Below are positions 18,101 through 26,429 of a DNA stretch of 46,034 bases, piece after piece. A model generated the notes under the pieces. That model did no database searches. It had not been told where the DNA came from and saw only the letters and a program-made list of their open reading frames with translations. The stretch's first letter is position 1, and every line of letters starts with the position of its first letter. This DNA is from JBGZFC01 sp964631255 (GTDB taxonomy: Bacteria; Bacteroidota; Bacteroidia; Bacteroidales; Dysgonomonadaceae): positions 1-46,034 of the forward strand of contig CAZVWS010000011.1 in NCBI GenBank assembly GCA_964631255.1, given 5' to 3'. Position numbers and translations under genes: made by a program.

Positions 18101-18845
18101 CTTTGAGCGATAGCACACTCTCTATTTCTTTGGTTTGATAGAAATCGGGTTTGTTGCCGCTTGCAGGAGCAAATTGTTCTATTTGAGGTCCTTGAAAGAA
18201 AGCAACATTGTCTTTGTATGCCGATACGAGTGAATTGGGATTTACCTTCGATGTCTTTTTGATGAGTTGAAACAGGGTGCTCTCTTTCTCTTCGCCGTCA
18301 ATCACAAATTTTCCGTTAAAAATCTTGTGGCGACAATGCTCCGAGTTCACTTGCGAAAAGCCAAACACTTCGCTGTCGGTTAGTTTGCGTCCCATTTTGT
18401 TGCTCACCTCTTCCAGATATTCTACTTCGTCGGGGCTTAGTGCCAAACCCTCTTTTTCGTTATAAGCAGCAATATCTTCGATAAAGATGATTGGTTCGGG
18501 TTGGTTGCTCACGGAGAAAATATCTTGGTCCAATTGCTTGTATTGGCGTTGCAGCATTGGGTCAAAATCTTCTCCAACTTCCTCCAAAGGTAGGTTTGGA
18601 AAATATTCTTCCACACGTTTGATATCTGCAATGCCCATATTTTGTGTAATTTCTACTGCACAGGTGCTCCACGGCGTAATCATTTCGCGACGTGGTCCAA
18701 TAAAATTACCTTCGATGGTTTCCGCATTCAGAAATTGAGAATTTCCAAAAAGCCAGTTCAGTTTGTCCACTGTCTCGTTTGCAAGCGATTGAGTAGTTTG
18801 CACCGCGATAATGGTGCTTGCCGGGGTTTTAAAGAATGAAATCAT
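15150..18845 (-). CDS. purL: Phosphoribosylformylglycinamidine synthase (large type)
   Basis: The 1231-residue single-chain enzyme converts FGAR, glutamine and ATP to FGAM in purine synthesis. The order is a PurS-like N-terminus, a linker, two AIRS-like ATP-binding halves (SEHCRHKIFNG, SLKAETHNFPTTVEPF, GAATGTGG-type loop near VEPFYGASTGTGGEI), and a C-terminal class I glutaminase domain. The glutaminase nucleophile is C1078 in LGVCNGCQ, and a VAHGEGRF histidine motif follows. Its length matches Proteobacteria-type PurL. It is the only purine gene in the window. A -7-like box lies about 80 bases upstream. Confidence 0.97.
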   Translation of the reverse strand: MISFFKTPASTIIAVQTTQSLANETVDKLNWLFGNSQFLNAETIEGNFIGPRREMITPWSTCAVEITQNMGIADIKRVEEYFPNLPLEEVGEDFDPMLQRQYKQLDQDIFSVSNQPEPIIFIEDIAAYNEKEGLALSPDEVEYLEEVSNKMGRKLTDSEVFGFSQVNSEHCRHKIFNGKFVIDGEEKESTLFQLIKKTSKVNPNSLVSAYKDNVAFFQGPQIEQFAPASGNKPDFYQTKEIESVLSLKAETHNFPTTVEPFYGASTGTGGEIRDRLAGGKASLPVAGTAVYMTSYPRLENNRPWESILSPRKWLYQTPEQILIKASNGASDFGNKFGQPLICGSLLTLEHTENDKKFGYDKVIMLAGGVGYANRRDALKGEPATGEKVVVLGGDNYRIGMGGGAVSSVNTGEFSSGIELNAVQRANPEMQKRVANVIRTLSESDENPIVSIHDHGAGGHLNCLSELVEKTGGIINIEKLPVGDPTLSAKEIIGNESQERMGFLIPEKDIKHIQSIAERERAPMYVVGETTDDMRFTFKQGDGKLPIDMELEDFFGKPPMTVMTDNSVDEQYSAPEYDVNNLEEYINNVLRLEAVACKDWLTNKVDRSVTGKIARQQCQGEIQLPLSDCGAIALDYKGYAGMATSIGHAPQVAMIDPAAGSVMAIAEALTNIVFAPLQEGLQSVSLSANWMWPCRNEGEDARLYKAVEACSDFACDLGINIPTGKDSLSMTQKYGNDKVFSPGTVIISAAAEVSNIRKIVSPTLAYIKGTYLYYIDFSFDTLRLGGSAFAQTLGKIGDEAPTVSDTEYFKNAFAAVQELINRGLIIAGHDVSAGGLVTAMLEMCFANPQGGLDARLDKIRHSDLIKILFAENPGVLVQVKHHHLVEKILNDYGIGFAIVARPIEERKLIIEKGEFKQEFDIDQLRDVWYRTSYLLDRKQSGETCAQARFDNYKNQPLQFEILPSFTGKLGDLDLNPDRKERSGITAAIIRDKGTNGEREMAYSLYLAGFDVKDVHLTDLTSGRETLEDVQMAVFCGGFSNSDVFGSAKGWAGGILYNEKAKKAIENFYARPNTLSLGVCNGCQLLLELGLIYPEMGESHPRMHHNESGKFESAFVSLEIPENKSVMLQSLAGSKLGIWVAHGEGRFVLPEEETRYNIAAKYLYNDYPANPNGSDYAAAAVCSVDGRHLAMMPHLERTIFPWQSAYYPYEYRKHEVTPWMEAFVNAREWLKKR

Positions 18846-18923
18846 ATCGGTTTTATGGATTAAGGGTTTTGAACCAAAACGAAAAAATCGTTCAATTTCT
18901 CCCTGTATTTTTTATTCAAAGTG

Positions 18924-18931
18924 CAAAGTTA
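18924..18931 (-). promoter_or_regulatory. -7 element upstream of purL
   Basis: The minus strand reads TAACTTTG at 18924-18931, an exact TAnnTTTG match. It implies a leader of about 70 bases. No convincing -33 box is seen, and I recognise no purine riboswitch in the leader. Confidence 0.4.
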
Positions 18932-18967
18932 ATGAAAATAGAGCGGATTTAGGAACTAAATTCTCTT

Positions 18968-18999
18968 TTTGTGAGTTTTAATAAATGGATGTATCTTTG
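18968..18999 (+). promoter_or_regulatory. Promoter of the LysE-family gene
   Basis: TTTG at 18968-18971, a 20-base spacer and TATCTTTG at 18992-18999 give a full match to the Bacteroidetes consensus. The expected transcription start, near 19005, lies after the ATG at 18985, so that ATG cannot be used and the start at 19021 is chosen. Confidence 0.75.
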
Positions 19000-19020
19000 C
19001 AAGCCGAAAGTAAACAATGG

Positions 19021-19647
19021 ATGTATATTTTTGAAATAGTAATAAAAGGAATAATTATTGGCATTTTGGTGTCTGCACCAATGGGTCCGATTGGTATGTT
19101 GTGTGTGCAACGCACTTTGAGCCGTGGCAGATGGCACGGTTTTGTATCGGGCATGGGGGCTATGCTTTCTGATGTGGTGTATGCCACCATTACCTTGGCA
19201 GGTATGAGCGTGGCAAACGATTTTCTGACGGCAAACGAAAAATTTTTGCAACTCGTAGGTAGTATCGTGCTCATTTTTTTTGGTGTGGCTGTTTATCGAA
19301 AAAACCCGTTAAAAAGTTGGTCTCCCAACGTGCATAACCACGATACCCGATACATCAAAGATTTTCTTTCCTCGTTTTTCTTGACACTCTCCAATTTTGC
19401 CATTATTTTTGTTTTTATTACCTTATTTGCTCGTTTTCAGTTTAATCCGATGGATTATGAGACCAAGCTAATCCCGTTACATATCGTTTCGGTAGCCATC
19501 GGAGCACTCATCTGGTGGTTTTTTATCTCCACATTTGTTTCAAAAATACGCAAACACTTCAATCGCCGCGGCATTGTTCTGTTGAACAGAATAGTTGGTG
19601 TTTTGCTGATTCTGATTGGTATCATTGGCGTAATTTTTCAACTCTAA
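19021..19647 (+). CDS. LysE/RhtB-family exporter
   Basis: A 208-residue membrane protein with about six transmembrane segments. The N-terminal GILVSAPMGPIGMLCVQRTLSRG is the LysE-family signature (PGP-like turn followed by a basic loop). The next block, FVSGMGAMLSDVVYATI, is also typical. The family exports amino acids or related metabolites by proton antiport; the substrate is unknown. ATG 19021 is preferred over ATG 18985 because a complete consensus promoter covers the upstream one. The stop codon overlaps by 4 bases the end of the convergent phosphoesterase gene, with no terminator between them. Confidence 0.85.
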   Translation: MYIFEIVIKGIIIGILVSAPMGPIGMLCVQRTLSRGRWHGFVSGMGAMLSDVVYATITLAGMSVANDFLTANEKFLQLVGSIVLIFFGVAVYRKNPLKSWSPNVHNHDTRYIKDFLSSFFLTLSNFAIIFVFITLFARFQFNPMDYETKLIPLHIVSVAIGALIWWFFISTFVSKIRKHFNRRGIVLLNRIVGVLLILIGIIGVIFQL

Positions 19648-20141
19648 GGTTGTTTTCCAATCTCTATCACTTCCAAATCGCGAATATTGCCGTTGTCTAA
19701 AGCGAAACGAAGCAGTGTGCGTACCTGATGAAAGCCATATTTGCCTGCCGCTCCCGGATTCATGTGTAAACACGCCAGTTTTTTGTCGTAAATAACTTTC
19801 AGAATATGAGAATGCCCGCTGATGAATAGTTGGGGCGGTTTAGCAAAAAGTTTTGCCCGGATGCGCGGGTCATATTTACCGGGATAACCCCCAATGTGCG
19901 TCATCAGCACATCTACTCCTTCAAGAGTGAATCGCGAAATTTCGGGAAAGGCTTGTCGGGTAGCAAAATCATCGATATTGCCATAAACGGCACGAAAGGA
20001 TTTGAGCGATTCAAATTGTTGCGCCAGCGCCAGCGAACCGATATCACCGGCATGCCAAATCTCGTCGCAATCGGCAAAATAGTGTTCGTATTTTTCGTCC
20101 CAATAGTTGTGCGTGTCCGATAGAAGTCCTATTTTTTTCAT
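19644..20141 (-). CDS. YfcE-type metallophosphoesterase
   Basis: A 165-residue calcineurin-like phosphoesterase of the short YfcE/MJ0936 type. The five metal-binding blocks are present: D9-x-H11 in LLSDTHN, HAGDIGS, VYGNID, MTHIGGYPG, and GHSHILK. These enzymes use two metal ions to hydrolyse phosphodiesters; the physiological substrate is generally unknown. There is no signal peptide, so it is cytoplasmic. Its last 4 bases overlap the convergent exporter gene. A possible promoter lies about 70 bases upstream. Confidence 0.93.
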   Translation of the reverse strand: MKKIGLLSDTHNYWDEKYEHYFADCDEIWHAGDIGSLALAQQFESLKSFRAVYGNIDDFATRQAFPEISRFTLEGVDVLMTHIGGYPGKYDPRIRAKLFAKPPQLFISGHSHILKVIYDKKLACLHMNPGAAGKYGFHQVRTLLRFALDNGNIRDLEVIEIGKQP

Positions 20142-20208
20142 TTCGTATTTCTCTGTTTACTAATAAAAAATAAATACTTTTTTAGTGCAAAGATTATTTT
20201 TATCGAAA

Positions 20209-20216
20209 CAAAGTTA
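20209..20216 (-). promoter_or_regulatory. -7 element upstream of the phosphoesterase gene
   Basis: The minus strand reads TAACTTTG at 20209-20216, an exact -7 match with no clear -33 box. It lies in the divergent region shared with ppk1, for which I see no good box. Confidence 0.35.
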
Positions 20217-20273
20217 CTATTTTTACCGTGAAATCTAAGAAACAGTTTCAAAATTGCAGATTAATTATTCATT

Positions 20274-22343
20274 ATGGATTATAAATATTTTAAAAGAGAT
20301 ATTAGTTGGTTGTCATTTAATTACCGTGTTTTGTTGGAGGCAAAGGATGAACGTTTGCCCGTGTACGAGCGAATAAAGTTTTTGTCTATCTACTCGTCCA
20401 ATCTCGAAGAGTATTACAAAGTGCGGGTTTCGGGCTATCACAGTTCGTTGTTAAACAGCATCAAACGCGACGAAAGCAAGGAGGAAGCTCTAAAAACTTT
20501 GTCCGAAATAAACCGAATAGTTACCGAACACGAAAAAGAGTATTTTCGGATTTTCAATCAAATGATTTTACCCGAATTGGAGCGAAACAACATCATTTTG
20601 TACCAAACACACGAAGTAGACCCACTGCACCAAGCTTATATAGAAAAATATTTCAACGAAGAGGTTTTTCCTTATATGCAACCCATGATTATACAGAAGG
20701 ACGATATCCATTCGTTCATTCAAGATAGTCGCATCTATCAGGTAATCAGTTTGATTAAAAATAAAAAAAAGAAGGAGAAAGAGGGCGAAAAAATAAATTA
20801 CACGTACGCGATTATGAAAATCCCATACACCAAAATTCCCCGATTTATCCAACTTCCATCCATAAACGATAAACATTACATCATTTTTATCGACGATATC
20901 ATAAAAGCCAATCTGAAAAGTGTATTTCCGGGCTACAAAATAAAAGATTGTTACAGTATAAAAATTTCACGTGACGCCGATTTCTCGCTCGATGAGGAAG
21001 ACCAAAAAGATATTGCGGAACACATTCTTCGCAAAGTACGCAAGCGCAAAATTGGGGCTATTACCCGGTTTCAGTACGACAAAGATATGCCCGATTATTT
21101 TTTGCAATACCTGTGCGAGTCGTATGAAGTGGAGGAGGAAGAGTTGCTTCCATCGGGCAAATATATGAATCTGTCCGACTTGATGAAACTACCCAATCCT
21201 GTGGGTGCATCGCTCAACCAGCAACTGCCGCAACCACTTCGTGTACCCGATTTAGAAACAAACAGTTCCATTTTGAGCGTGTTGCGCAAGCAAGATATTT
21301 TATTGCACTTCCCTTATCAGTCGTTCGACTATTTGCTCCGGTTTCTGATGCAAGCGGCTTTCGACCCCAAGGTGTTGGAAATAAAAGTTACCCAATATCG
21401 GGTTGCCGAAAATTCGGCTGTAATCAACAGTCTTATCAGTGCGGCAAAAAACGGCAAGAAAGTTACCGTTTTTGTAGAATTGAAGGCTCGATTTGACGAG
21501 GAGAACAACTTTTTGACTTCCGAGTTGATGCAGCAAGCCGGTATAAAAATTATTTACAGTTTGCCTGGACTCAAGGTGCACGCCAAGTTGGCATACGTGC
21601 GCAAACGTAGCAACGATGCTAACAATCCTATCAAAGGGTATGCCTATTTGGGTACGGGAAATTTCAATGAAAAAACGGCACGAATCTATTCCGATAAAGG
21701 TTTGCTCACGTCCAACCGAGAATTTATTCAGGATATAGACGAGGTCTTTCGTGTGTTGGAGGGTAAACCGCAAATACACCAATTCAAACACTTGCTCATT
21801 GCACAGTTTAATATGCTGTCGGGGATTCATCGACTTATAGAGCAGGAAATTGTCAATGTGGAAAATGGCGGACGTGGACATATTATCTTAAAACTGAATA
21901 GTTTGGAGGATAAAGGGATGATAAATGCCCTGTATCGAGCCAGCGAAGCGGGTGTGAAAATAGATTTGATAATCAGAGGTATTTGCTGTTTGATTCCCAA
22001 TCAGCCATACAGCAAAAATATCACCATTACCCGCATAGTGGATGTTTATCTGGAGCACTCCCGAGTTTGGTATTTCTACAATAATGGCAAAGAAGAGGTG
22101 TATCTGACATCGGCAGATTGGATGGAGCGAAATTTGCACCGGCGTATCGAGGTGGCTTTCCCCATATTGTGTGCCGTGTTGAAAAAACAGATTGTAGATA
22201 TTTTAATGATACAGTTGGCTGATAACCAAAGTGCTGTTTGGGTGGATGAGAATATGGATAATATTTTTAAACACAACGATTTGCCGCCAATTCGTGCACA
22301 ACAAGCCGTGTACAAATATCTGAAGGAATCTACTGGACAATAA
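20274..22343 (+). CDS. ppk1: Polyphosphate kinase 1
   Basis: The 689-residue enzyme reversibly polymerises the gamma phosphate of ATP into inorganic polyphosphate. The N-terminal helical domain opens with the family signature NRDLSWLSFN-like RDISWLSFNYRVL and SNLEEYYKVRVSGY. Both histidines of the paired PLD-like catalytic domains are visible: H436 in LKVHAKLAYV, the expected phospho-histidine, and H595 in YLEHSRVWYF. The numbers closely match those I recall for E. coli PPK (H435 and H592). The length is normal. No ppx exopolyphosphatase lies beside it. A hairpin follows the stop. Confidence 0.97.
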   Translation: MDYKYFKRDISWLSFNYRVLLEAKDERLPVYERIKFLSIYSSNLEEYYKVRVSGYHSSLLNSIKRDESKEEALKTLSEINRIVTEHEKEYFRIFNQMILPELERNNIILYQTHEVDPLHQAYIEKYFNEEVFPYMQPMIIQKDDIHSFIQDSRIYQVISLIKNKKKKEKEGEKINYTYAIMKIPYTKIPRFIQLPSINDKHYIIFIDDIIKANLKSVFPGYKIKDCYSIKISRDADFSLDEEDQKDIAEHILRKVRKRKIGAITRFQYDKDMPDYFLQYLCESYEVEEEELLPSGKYMNLSDLMKLPNPVGASLNQQLPQPLRVPDLETNSSILSVLRKQDILLHFPYQSFDYLLRFLMQAAFDPKVLEIKVTQYRVAENSAVINSLISAAKNGKKVTVFVELKARFDEENNFLTSELMQQAGIKIIYSLPGLKVHAKLAYVRKRSNDANNPIKGYAYLGTGNFNEKTARIYSDKGLLTSNREFIQDIDEVFRVLEGKPQIHQFKHLLIAQFNMLSGIHRLIEQEIVNVENGGRGHIILKLNSLEDKGMINALYRASEAGVKIDLIIRGICCLIPNQPYSKNITITRIVDVYLEHSRVWYFYNNGKEEVYLTSADWMERNLHRRIEVAFPILCAVLKKQIVDILMIQLADNQSAVWVDENMDNIFKHNDLPPIRAQQAVYKYLKESTGQ

Positions 22344-22380
22344 TATTTTATCTACTGCTATTCAAAAATTGAATATAAAA

Positions 22381-22417
22381 ACGAGAGGCTGCTATCCCGA
22401 AAGAAGCAGCCTCTTGT
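22381..22417. terminator. Hairpin between ppk1 and the convergent ompH gene
   Basis: Arms at 22381-22393 and 22405-22417 pair over 13 bases (core AGAGGCTGCT) with an 11-base loop. It sits between convergent genes and probably terminates both, although no U-tract is present. Confidence 0.7.
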
Positions 22418-22445
22418 TATGAATCGTTTCTAAAAACGGTAAATA

Positions 22446-22949
22446 TTATTTTATTCCCAGTTTTGTTTTCACAAATGGAGTTGCATCTACAGCCGACGTG
22501 CTGTGATACAATATATTGCCGGCAGCGAGGTCAAATATATAAGTATATCCTTTTTCCTCGCCTATGGCTTTTATGGCGTCGTTTATTTTCTGATAAACGG
22601 GAGCCAGTAGTTTTTGTTGCAATTCTTGCGATTCTTTTTGGCTATTTTGTACGAAAAGTTGGTATCTTTCATTCAACTGATCCAATTGTTTTTGTTGATC
22701 TGCCTTGGTAGCATCGCTTGCGGTTGCTGCACTTTTTTGAAACTCTTCGGCTTTTTTATTGAATTCATCTACAATAGCTTGGCCATCTTTTGAAATTTGT
22801 TCTTGTTTCTTGTTCAGTTGAGACTCAATTTCTGCCAACTCGGGCATAGCGTTAAAAATCTCTTGTGAGTTTAAATACGCCAATTTATCTTGTGCAAAAG
22901 CCACCATGGGCGCAATCACAAGAAGTAGTGTAATTAATTTTTTTGTCAT
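22446..22949 (-). CDS. OmpH/Skp-family periplasmic chaperone (second copy)
   Basis: A 167-residue protein. The ATG at 22949 gives a clean signal peptide (MTKKLITLLLVIAPMVAFAQ). The mature part opens DKLAYLNSQEIFNAMPE, then has a long charged coiled coil (about 50-125, rich in K, Q, E and A), and ends with the beta/helix cap YTYIFDLAAGNILYHS. This is the jellyfish-like Skp/OmpH architecture. Skp trimers hold unfolded outer-membrane proteins in the periplasm before BamA inserts them. It is the last gene of the bamA cluster and has its own -7 box inside the end of the preceding gene. Confidence 0.92.
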   Translation of the reverse strand: MTKKLITLLLVIAPMVAFAQDKLAYLNSQEIFNAMPELAEIESQLNKKQEQISKDGQAIVDEFNKKAEEFQKSAATASDATKADQQKQLDQLNERYQLFVQNSQKESQELQQKLLAPVYQKINDAIKAIGEEKGYTYIFDLAAGNILYHSTSAVDATPFVKTKLGIK

Positions 22950-22998
22950 ATTGGTTTTTATAAAATTAAATTTTGTTTGTTTCTCTGTCAATGAGGTG

Positions 22999-23006
22999 CA
23001 AAGATA
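22999..23006 (-). promoter_or_regulatory. -7 element for the second ompH gene
   Basis: The minus strand reads TATCTTTG at 22999-23006, an exact match, 49 bases before the start codon and just after the previous stop. It suggests the second copy can be expressed independently. Confidence 0.45.
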
Positions 23007-23021
23007 ATACTACTTTTTTGT

Positions 23022-23534
23022 TTAGTATCCTAACCGGGTCAAAACTTGGTTACTAATATCTATGCCGGGCGATGCAAAAATAATGGACGTTGCCGAAGCT
23101 CTATCTACCACTACCTGATAACCATTGGAGGAGGCTATTTCTTTCACCGCGTTGTAAATATCGTCTTGTATGGGTTTCATAAACGCTTGTCGGCGTTTGA
23201 ATAGTTCGCCCTCGGGACCAAAATATTTGTTGCGTAGGTTCGAGATTTCATTCTCTTTTGCTACAATCTCGTTTTCGCGTTTGGTTTTGGCTTCTCCGGC
23301 AAGGAAAACAAGGTCGGCTTGGTATTTTTTATACATTGCCTCCACATCTGTAGCCATTCTATCTACTTCGGCTTGCCACTGTTTCGAAACATTTTCGAGT
23401 TGGCGATTACCGTTTTCGTACGATGGAATTTTTCCAAGTATATACTCCATATCGATGAGTGCGTATTTTTGTGCCATTGCACCTGTTAAGGACATTGTCA
23501 AAAATAATCCGATAAAAAATAATGTCTTTTTCAT
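23022..23534 (-). CDS. OmpH/Skp-family periplasmic chaperone (first copy)
   Basis: A 170-residue protein with a signal peptide (MKKTLFFIGLFLTMSLTGAMAQ) followed by KYALIDMEYILGKIPSYE, a strand plus helix start typical of OmpH. A coiled-coil arm rich in charged residues covers about 45-110, with the turn FGPEGELFKRRQ, and the return helix leads to GYQVVVDRASATSIIFAS. It is clearly related to the following gene but well diverged. It lies 148 bases after bamA. The order bamA, ompH, ompH is one I recall in P. gingivalis. Confidence 0.93.
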   Translation of the reverse strand: MKKTLFFIGLFLTMSLTGAMAQKYALIDMEYILGKIPSYENGNRQLENVSKQWQAEVDRMATDVEAMYKKYQADLVFLAGEAKTKRENEIVAKENEISNLRNKYFGPEGELFKRRQAFMKPIQDDIYNAVKEIASSNGYQVVVDRASATSIIFASPGIDISNQVLTRLGY

Positions 23535-23682
23535 TTTTTTGAAATATTATTGGTGTTTGTATTTTTTATTTATCTCTTTTTTATATTCAGTCTGAAAAAA
23601 GGATGCAACTTTACAGACATCAGAAAACTGTTTTCGTTTATCGCTGGCAGAATAAATTATGTTAAAAACTGATTTCTACTTA

Positions 23683-26370
23683 TTAAAACTCTTGTCCCAA
23701 AACGAAGGAGAATTTGCTTCCCGAATTGGCTCTGCTGCCGTTAATCGGGTCAAAACCGTATGCCCAGTCAACACCCATTAGTCCAATCATCGGGAGGAAA
23801 ATACGTGCACCCACACCGGCCGATCGTTTCAAATCGAATGGGTTGAACTGGTTGATTCTGCTCCAAGCGTTACCGGCTTCCAAAAATGTGAGCACATAAA
23901 TGGTGGAGCTGGGTTCTAAAATTATCGGGTAGCGCAACTCCAGACCAAGTCGTGTATAGGCGCGCGCTTGTTTGCCGATTGAGTAGTTTTCGTATCCGCG
24001 CAAAGCAACTTGTTCTGTTGCAAACGAGGTAGAGTAGCCCGATGTACCGTCGCCACCCATTTCAAATGTTTCAAAAGGTGTCAGTTTGTGGCGATTGTAG
24101 TGTCCCAAAAATCCAAATTCTATTCTGGTTGCAACTACCGGAGTTCTTTTTATGGCTGTGTTGGTGAGTGGTGTGAAGGTTCTGGCTTTGAACTTCCATT
24201 TGTGGTACTCGTTCCACGTATATTTTTTCGGGTTGTTGTCTGCCAAGACAGAGTAGTCGGTGTTGTCGAGTAGCGAAAACGGTGGTGTCGCGCTCACGTT
24301 TACCGAGAATTGTGAACCTGTACGTGTGTAAACCGGGTTGTCTATGGAGTTTCGGGCAAAAGTAAGATTCAGCGAAACACTGTTGCTCGATCCGGTTTCA
24401 AACGGGAAGTTGTTCCATCCTCTGCTCCAGTTTTTCAAATTGTAGCGTTGGTACCCCAATTCTGCTTGTATATAGAAATAATCGTCGGGCCATTCCAAGC
24501 GTTTTCCGTAACCAATTGATGCTCCAATCATCTCAAACACCTGATCCGGATCCATGGCATTTACCATAGCGTTTTCATACATCTGGTTGTTGTACATGTA
24601 GTTATAATTGTTGTACATGCCACCACCATAATTCATCATGTATGGGTCGTAATACATGCTTTGGTTATAAAAATCGGAACGAAGTCCGGTATATCTGGAA
24701 TAGTAGGCATTGAGCGAGAAATTATTGGGGCGTTTACCTCCAAACCAAGGTTCTACAAACGAGAATTGGTACGATTGGTAATAGCGTCCGTTGGTTTGCG
24801 CACTCAAAATGAGTGTTTGTCCTTCGCCTTGCGGAATAATACCTTTGTAGGACGATGGATTAAACATGTTTTTTAACGAGAAGTTGTTCAACTTCAAACT
24901 GAGTTTTCCTACCAATCCGGTGGGACCCCAACCGGCAGAAAATTCTACTTGGTCGTTTCCTTTCGATGTGAGCGGATAGCCAATGTTTACGGTTCCATCT
25001 TCGGGATTTGGCAAAATATCGGGTTGCAGATTTTCCGGGTCAAAATGTCCGGTTTGCGCAATCTCGCGGATGGAGCGGATAATATCTTCTTTGCTGTAAA
25101 CAGCTCCGGGCTTGGTGCGCAATTCTCTGCGGATTACATTTTCGTATAGTCTGTCGTTGCCCTGAATTGTAACATTTTTAATGGTTGCTTTCGTTCCTTC
25201 AATTACACGAAGTTCCAAATCCACCGAGTCGTTTTCAATATTTATCTCGATGGGGTCAATTCTGGAAAACAGGTAACCGTTGTTTTGATATAAGTTTACA
25301 ACAGCATCTTCGTCGGTTTGAAGCCTTTCTTGCAGTTTTTTCTGGTTATACACATCGCCGCTCTTCATATTAAGCATCCTGTTGAGGTCGAAAGAGTTGT
25401 ATTGAATATTTCCTACCCAGTTGATGGCACGGATGTGATATTGTGGTCCTTCTTCTACTTTGATATCGATGTTTACACTTTTGTCGTTGTGTTTATAAAC
25501 GGTATCGCTCATTATTTCGGCGTCTCTAAAGCCGTATTCGTGGTATTTGTTGATGAAATTTACTTTGTCTTCGGCGTAGAGGTCATCTACAAATTTTTTC
25601 GTACGGAAAAGATGGAGTAGGTTGAGGCGTTCGTTGGTTTTTTTCATCGCCCATTTCAAACGTCTGTCGTTGATGGACTCGTTGCCTTCTATGTTTATCT
25701 TGTTTACTTTTATCTTCTCTTTTTTATCGACGTTGATTTCTAAAATAATCTGGTTTTGCGCACTGATATCCGGTTTTTGATTGATGGTAATAAGGGCACT
25801 GCCAAATCCTTTTTCTTTGAAATAATTTTTGATAATTGTTTCGGCACTTTTTATCTGGTTTGGAGTGATTTGGTTTCCTTTTACAACACTAATTTTCTTC
25901 TCGATATCTTCACGCTCCCCTTTTTTTACTCCGATATAGCGAATATCGGATACACGCGGGCGGTCTGTCAGTTTTATTTCTATCCACACGCTGTCGGCTT
26001 CAATTTTTGTCTGATAGATTTTTACATCCGAGAACAGACCTTGTTTCCAAAATCTGTTTATCGCATTGGTAATTTCCTCGCCCGGTATCTGTATTTCTTG
26101 TCCTTTCGACAATCCCGAGAAGCTAACCAACACAAATTCCTGGGTTTCGTACATGGTACCTTCAATGCCGGTAATATCAATATCAGCTATGAAATATTTG
26201 CGTGGCGCAACACTGTAGTTCACTACGGGTAAGTCGCCGGTGGGTGCGTTGGTAGTTTTTGGATTTGATGTAATTGAGTCAGGTTTTTGGGTGGTGTTTT
26301 GCCCAAAAATGGTCGTATGAAATCCTATTAATAATAGTATTGTTAGCCAAAAGAACGTTCTCTTTAACAT
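23683..26370 (-). CDS. bamA: Outer membrane protein assembly factor BamA
   Basis: The 895-residue Omp85 protein is the core of the machine that folds beta-barrels into the outer membrane. A signal peptide ends near FGQN, then a short low-complexity linker rich in T, P and N follows. Five POTRA repeats cover about 55-480; each ends in strands such as VKVNKINIEGNESINDRR-type (KINIEGNESI, VTIQGNDRLY). The 16-strand barrel covers about 490-895, with the lid-loop motif LRGY (the VRGF equivalent) near 790 and a C-terminal SFVLGQEF ending in phenylalanine. An insertion at about 570-610 is unusually rich in Met, Tyr and Asn and probably forms a surface loop. The gene follows uppS and precedes two ompH genes. 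Confidence 0.97.
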   Translation of the reverse strand: MLKRTFFWLTILLLIGFHTTIFGQNTTQKPDSITSNPKTTNAPTGDLPVVNYSVAPRKYFIADIDITGIEGTMYETQEFVLVSFSGLSKGQEIQIPGEEITNAINRFWKQGLFSDVKIYQTKIEADSVWIEIKLTDRPRVSDIRYIGVKKGEREDIEKKISVVKGNQITPNQIKSAETIIKNYFKEKGFGSALITINQKPDISAQNQIILEINVDKKEKIKVNKINIEGNESINDRRLKWAMKKTNERLNLLHLFRTKKFVDDLYAEDKVNFINKYHEYGFRDAEIMSDTVYKHNDKSVNIDIKVEEGPQYHIRAINWVGNIQYNSFDLNRMLNMKSGDVYNQKKLQERLQTDEDAVVNLYQNNGYLFSRIDPIEINIENDSVDLELRVIEGTKATIKNVTIQGNDRLYENVIRRELRTKPGAVYSKEDIIRSIREIAQTGHFDPENLQPDILPNPEDGTVNIGYPLTSKGNDQVEFSAGWGPTGLVGKLSLKLNNFSLKNMFNPSSYKGIIPQGEGQTLILSAQTNGRYYQSYQFSFVEPWFGGKRPNNFSLNAYYSRYTGLRSDFYNQSMYYDPYMMNYGGGMYNNYNYMYNNQMYENAMVNAMDPDQVFEMIGASIGYGKRLEWPDDYFYIQAELGYQRYNLKNWSRGWNNFPFETGSSNSVSLNLTFARNSIDNPVYTRTGSQFSVNVSATPPFSLLDNTDYSVLADNNPKKYTWNEYHKWKFKARTFTPLTNTAIKRTPVVATRIEFGFLGHYNRHKLTPFETFEMGGDGTSGYSTSFATEQVALRGYENYSIGKQARAYTRLGLELRYPIILEPSSTIYVLTFLEAGNAWSRINQFNPFDLKRSAGVGARIFLPMIGLMGVDWAYGFDPINGSRANSGSKFSFVLGQEF

Positions 26371-26429
26371 GTTTGTATTTTGTCGTTTCGCTTTCTATGT
26401 TTGTTGTAGAAATGCGTTTATTGGATTAA

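Noticed and set aside
18985..19020. Upstream start codon for the LysE-family gene
   Set aside because: The -7 box lies after this ATG, so the transcript would not contain it.
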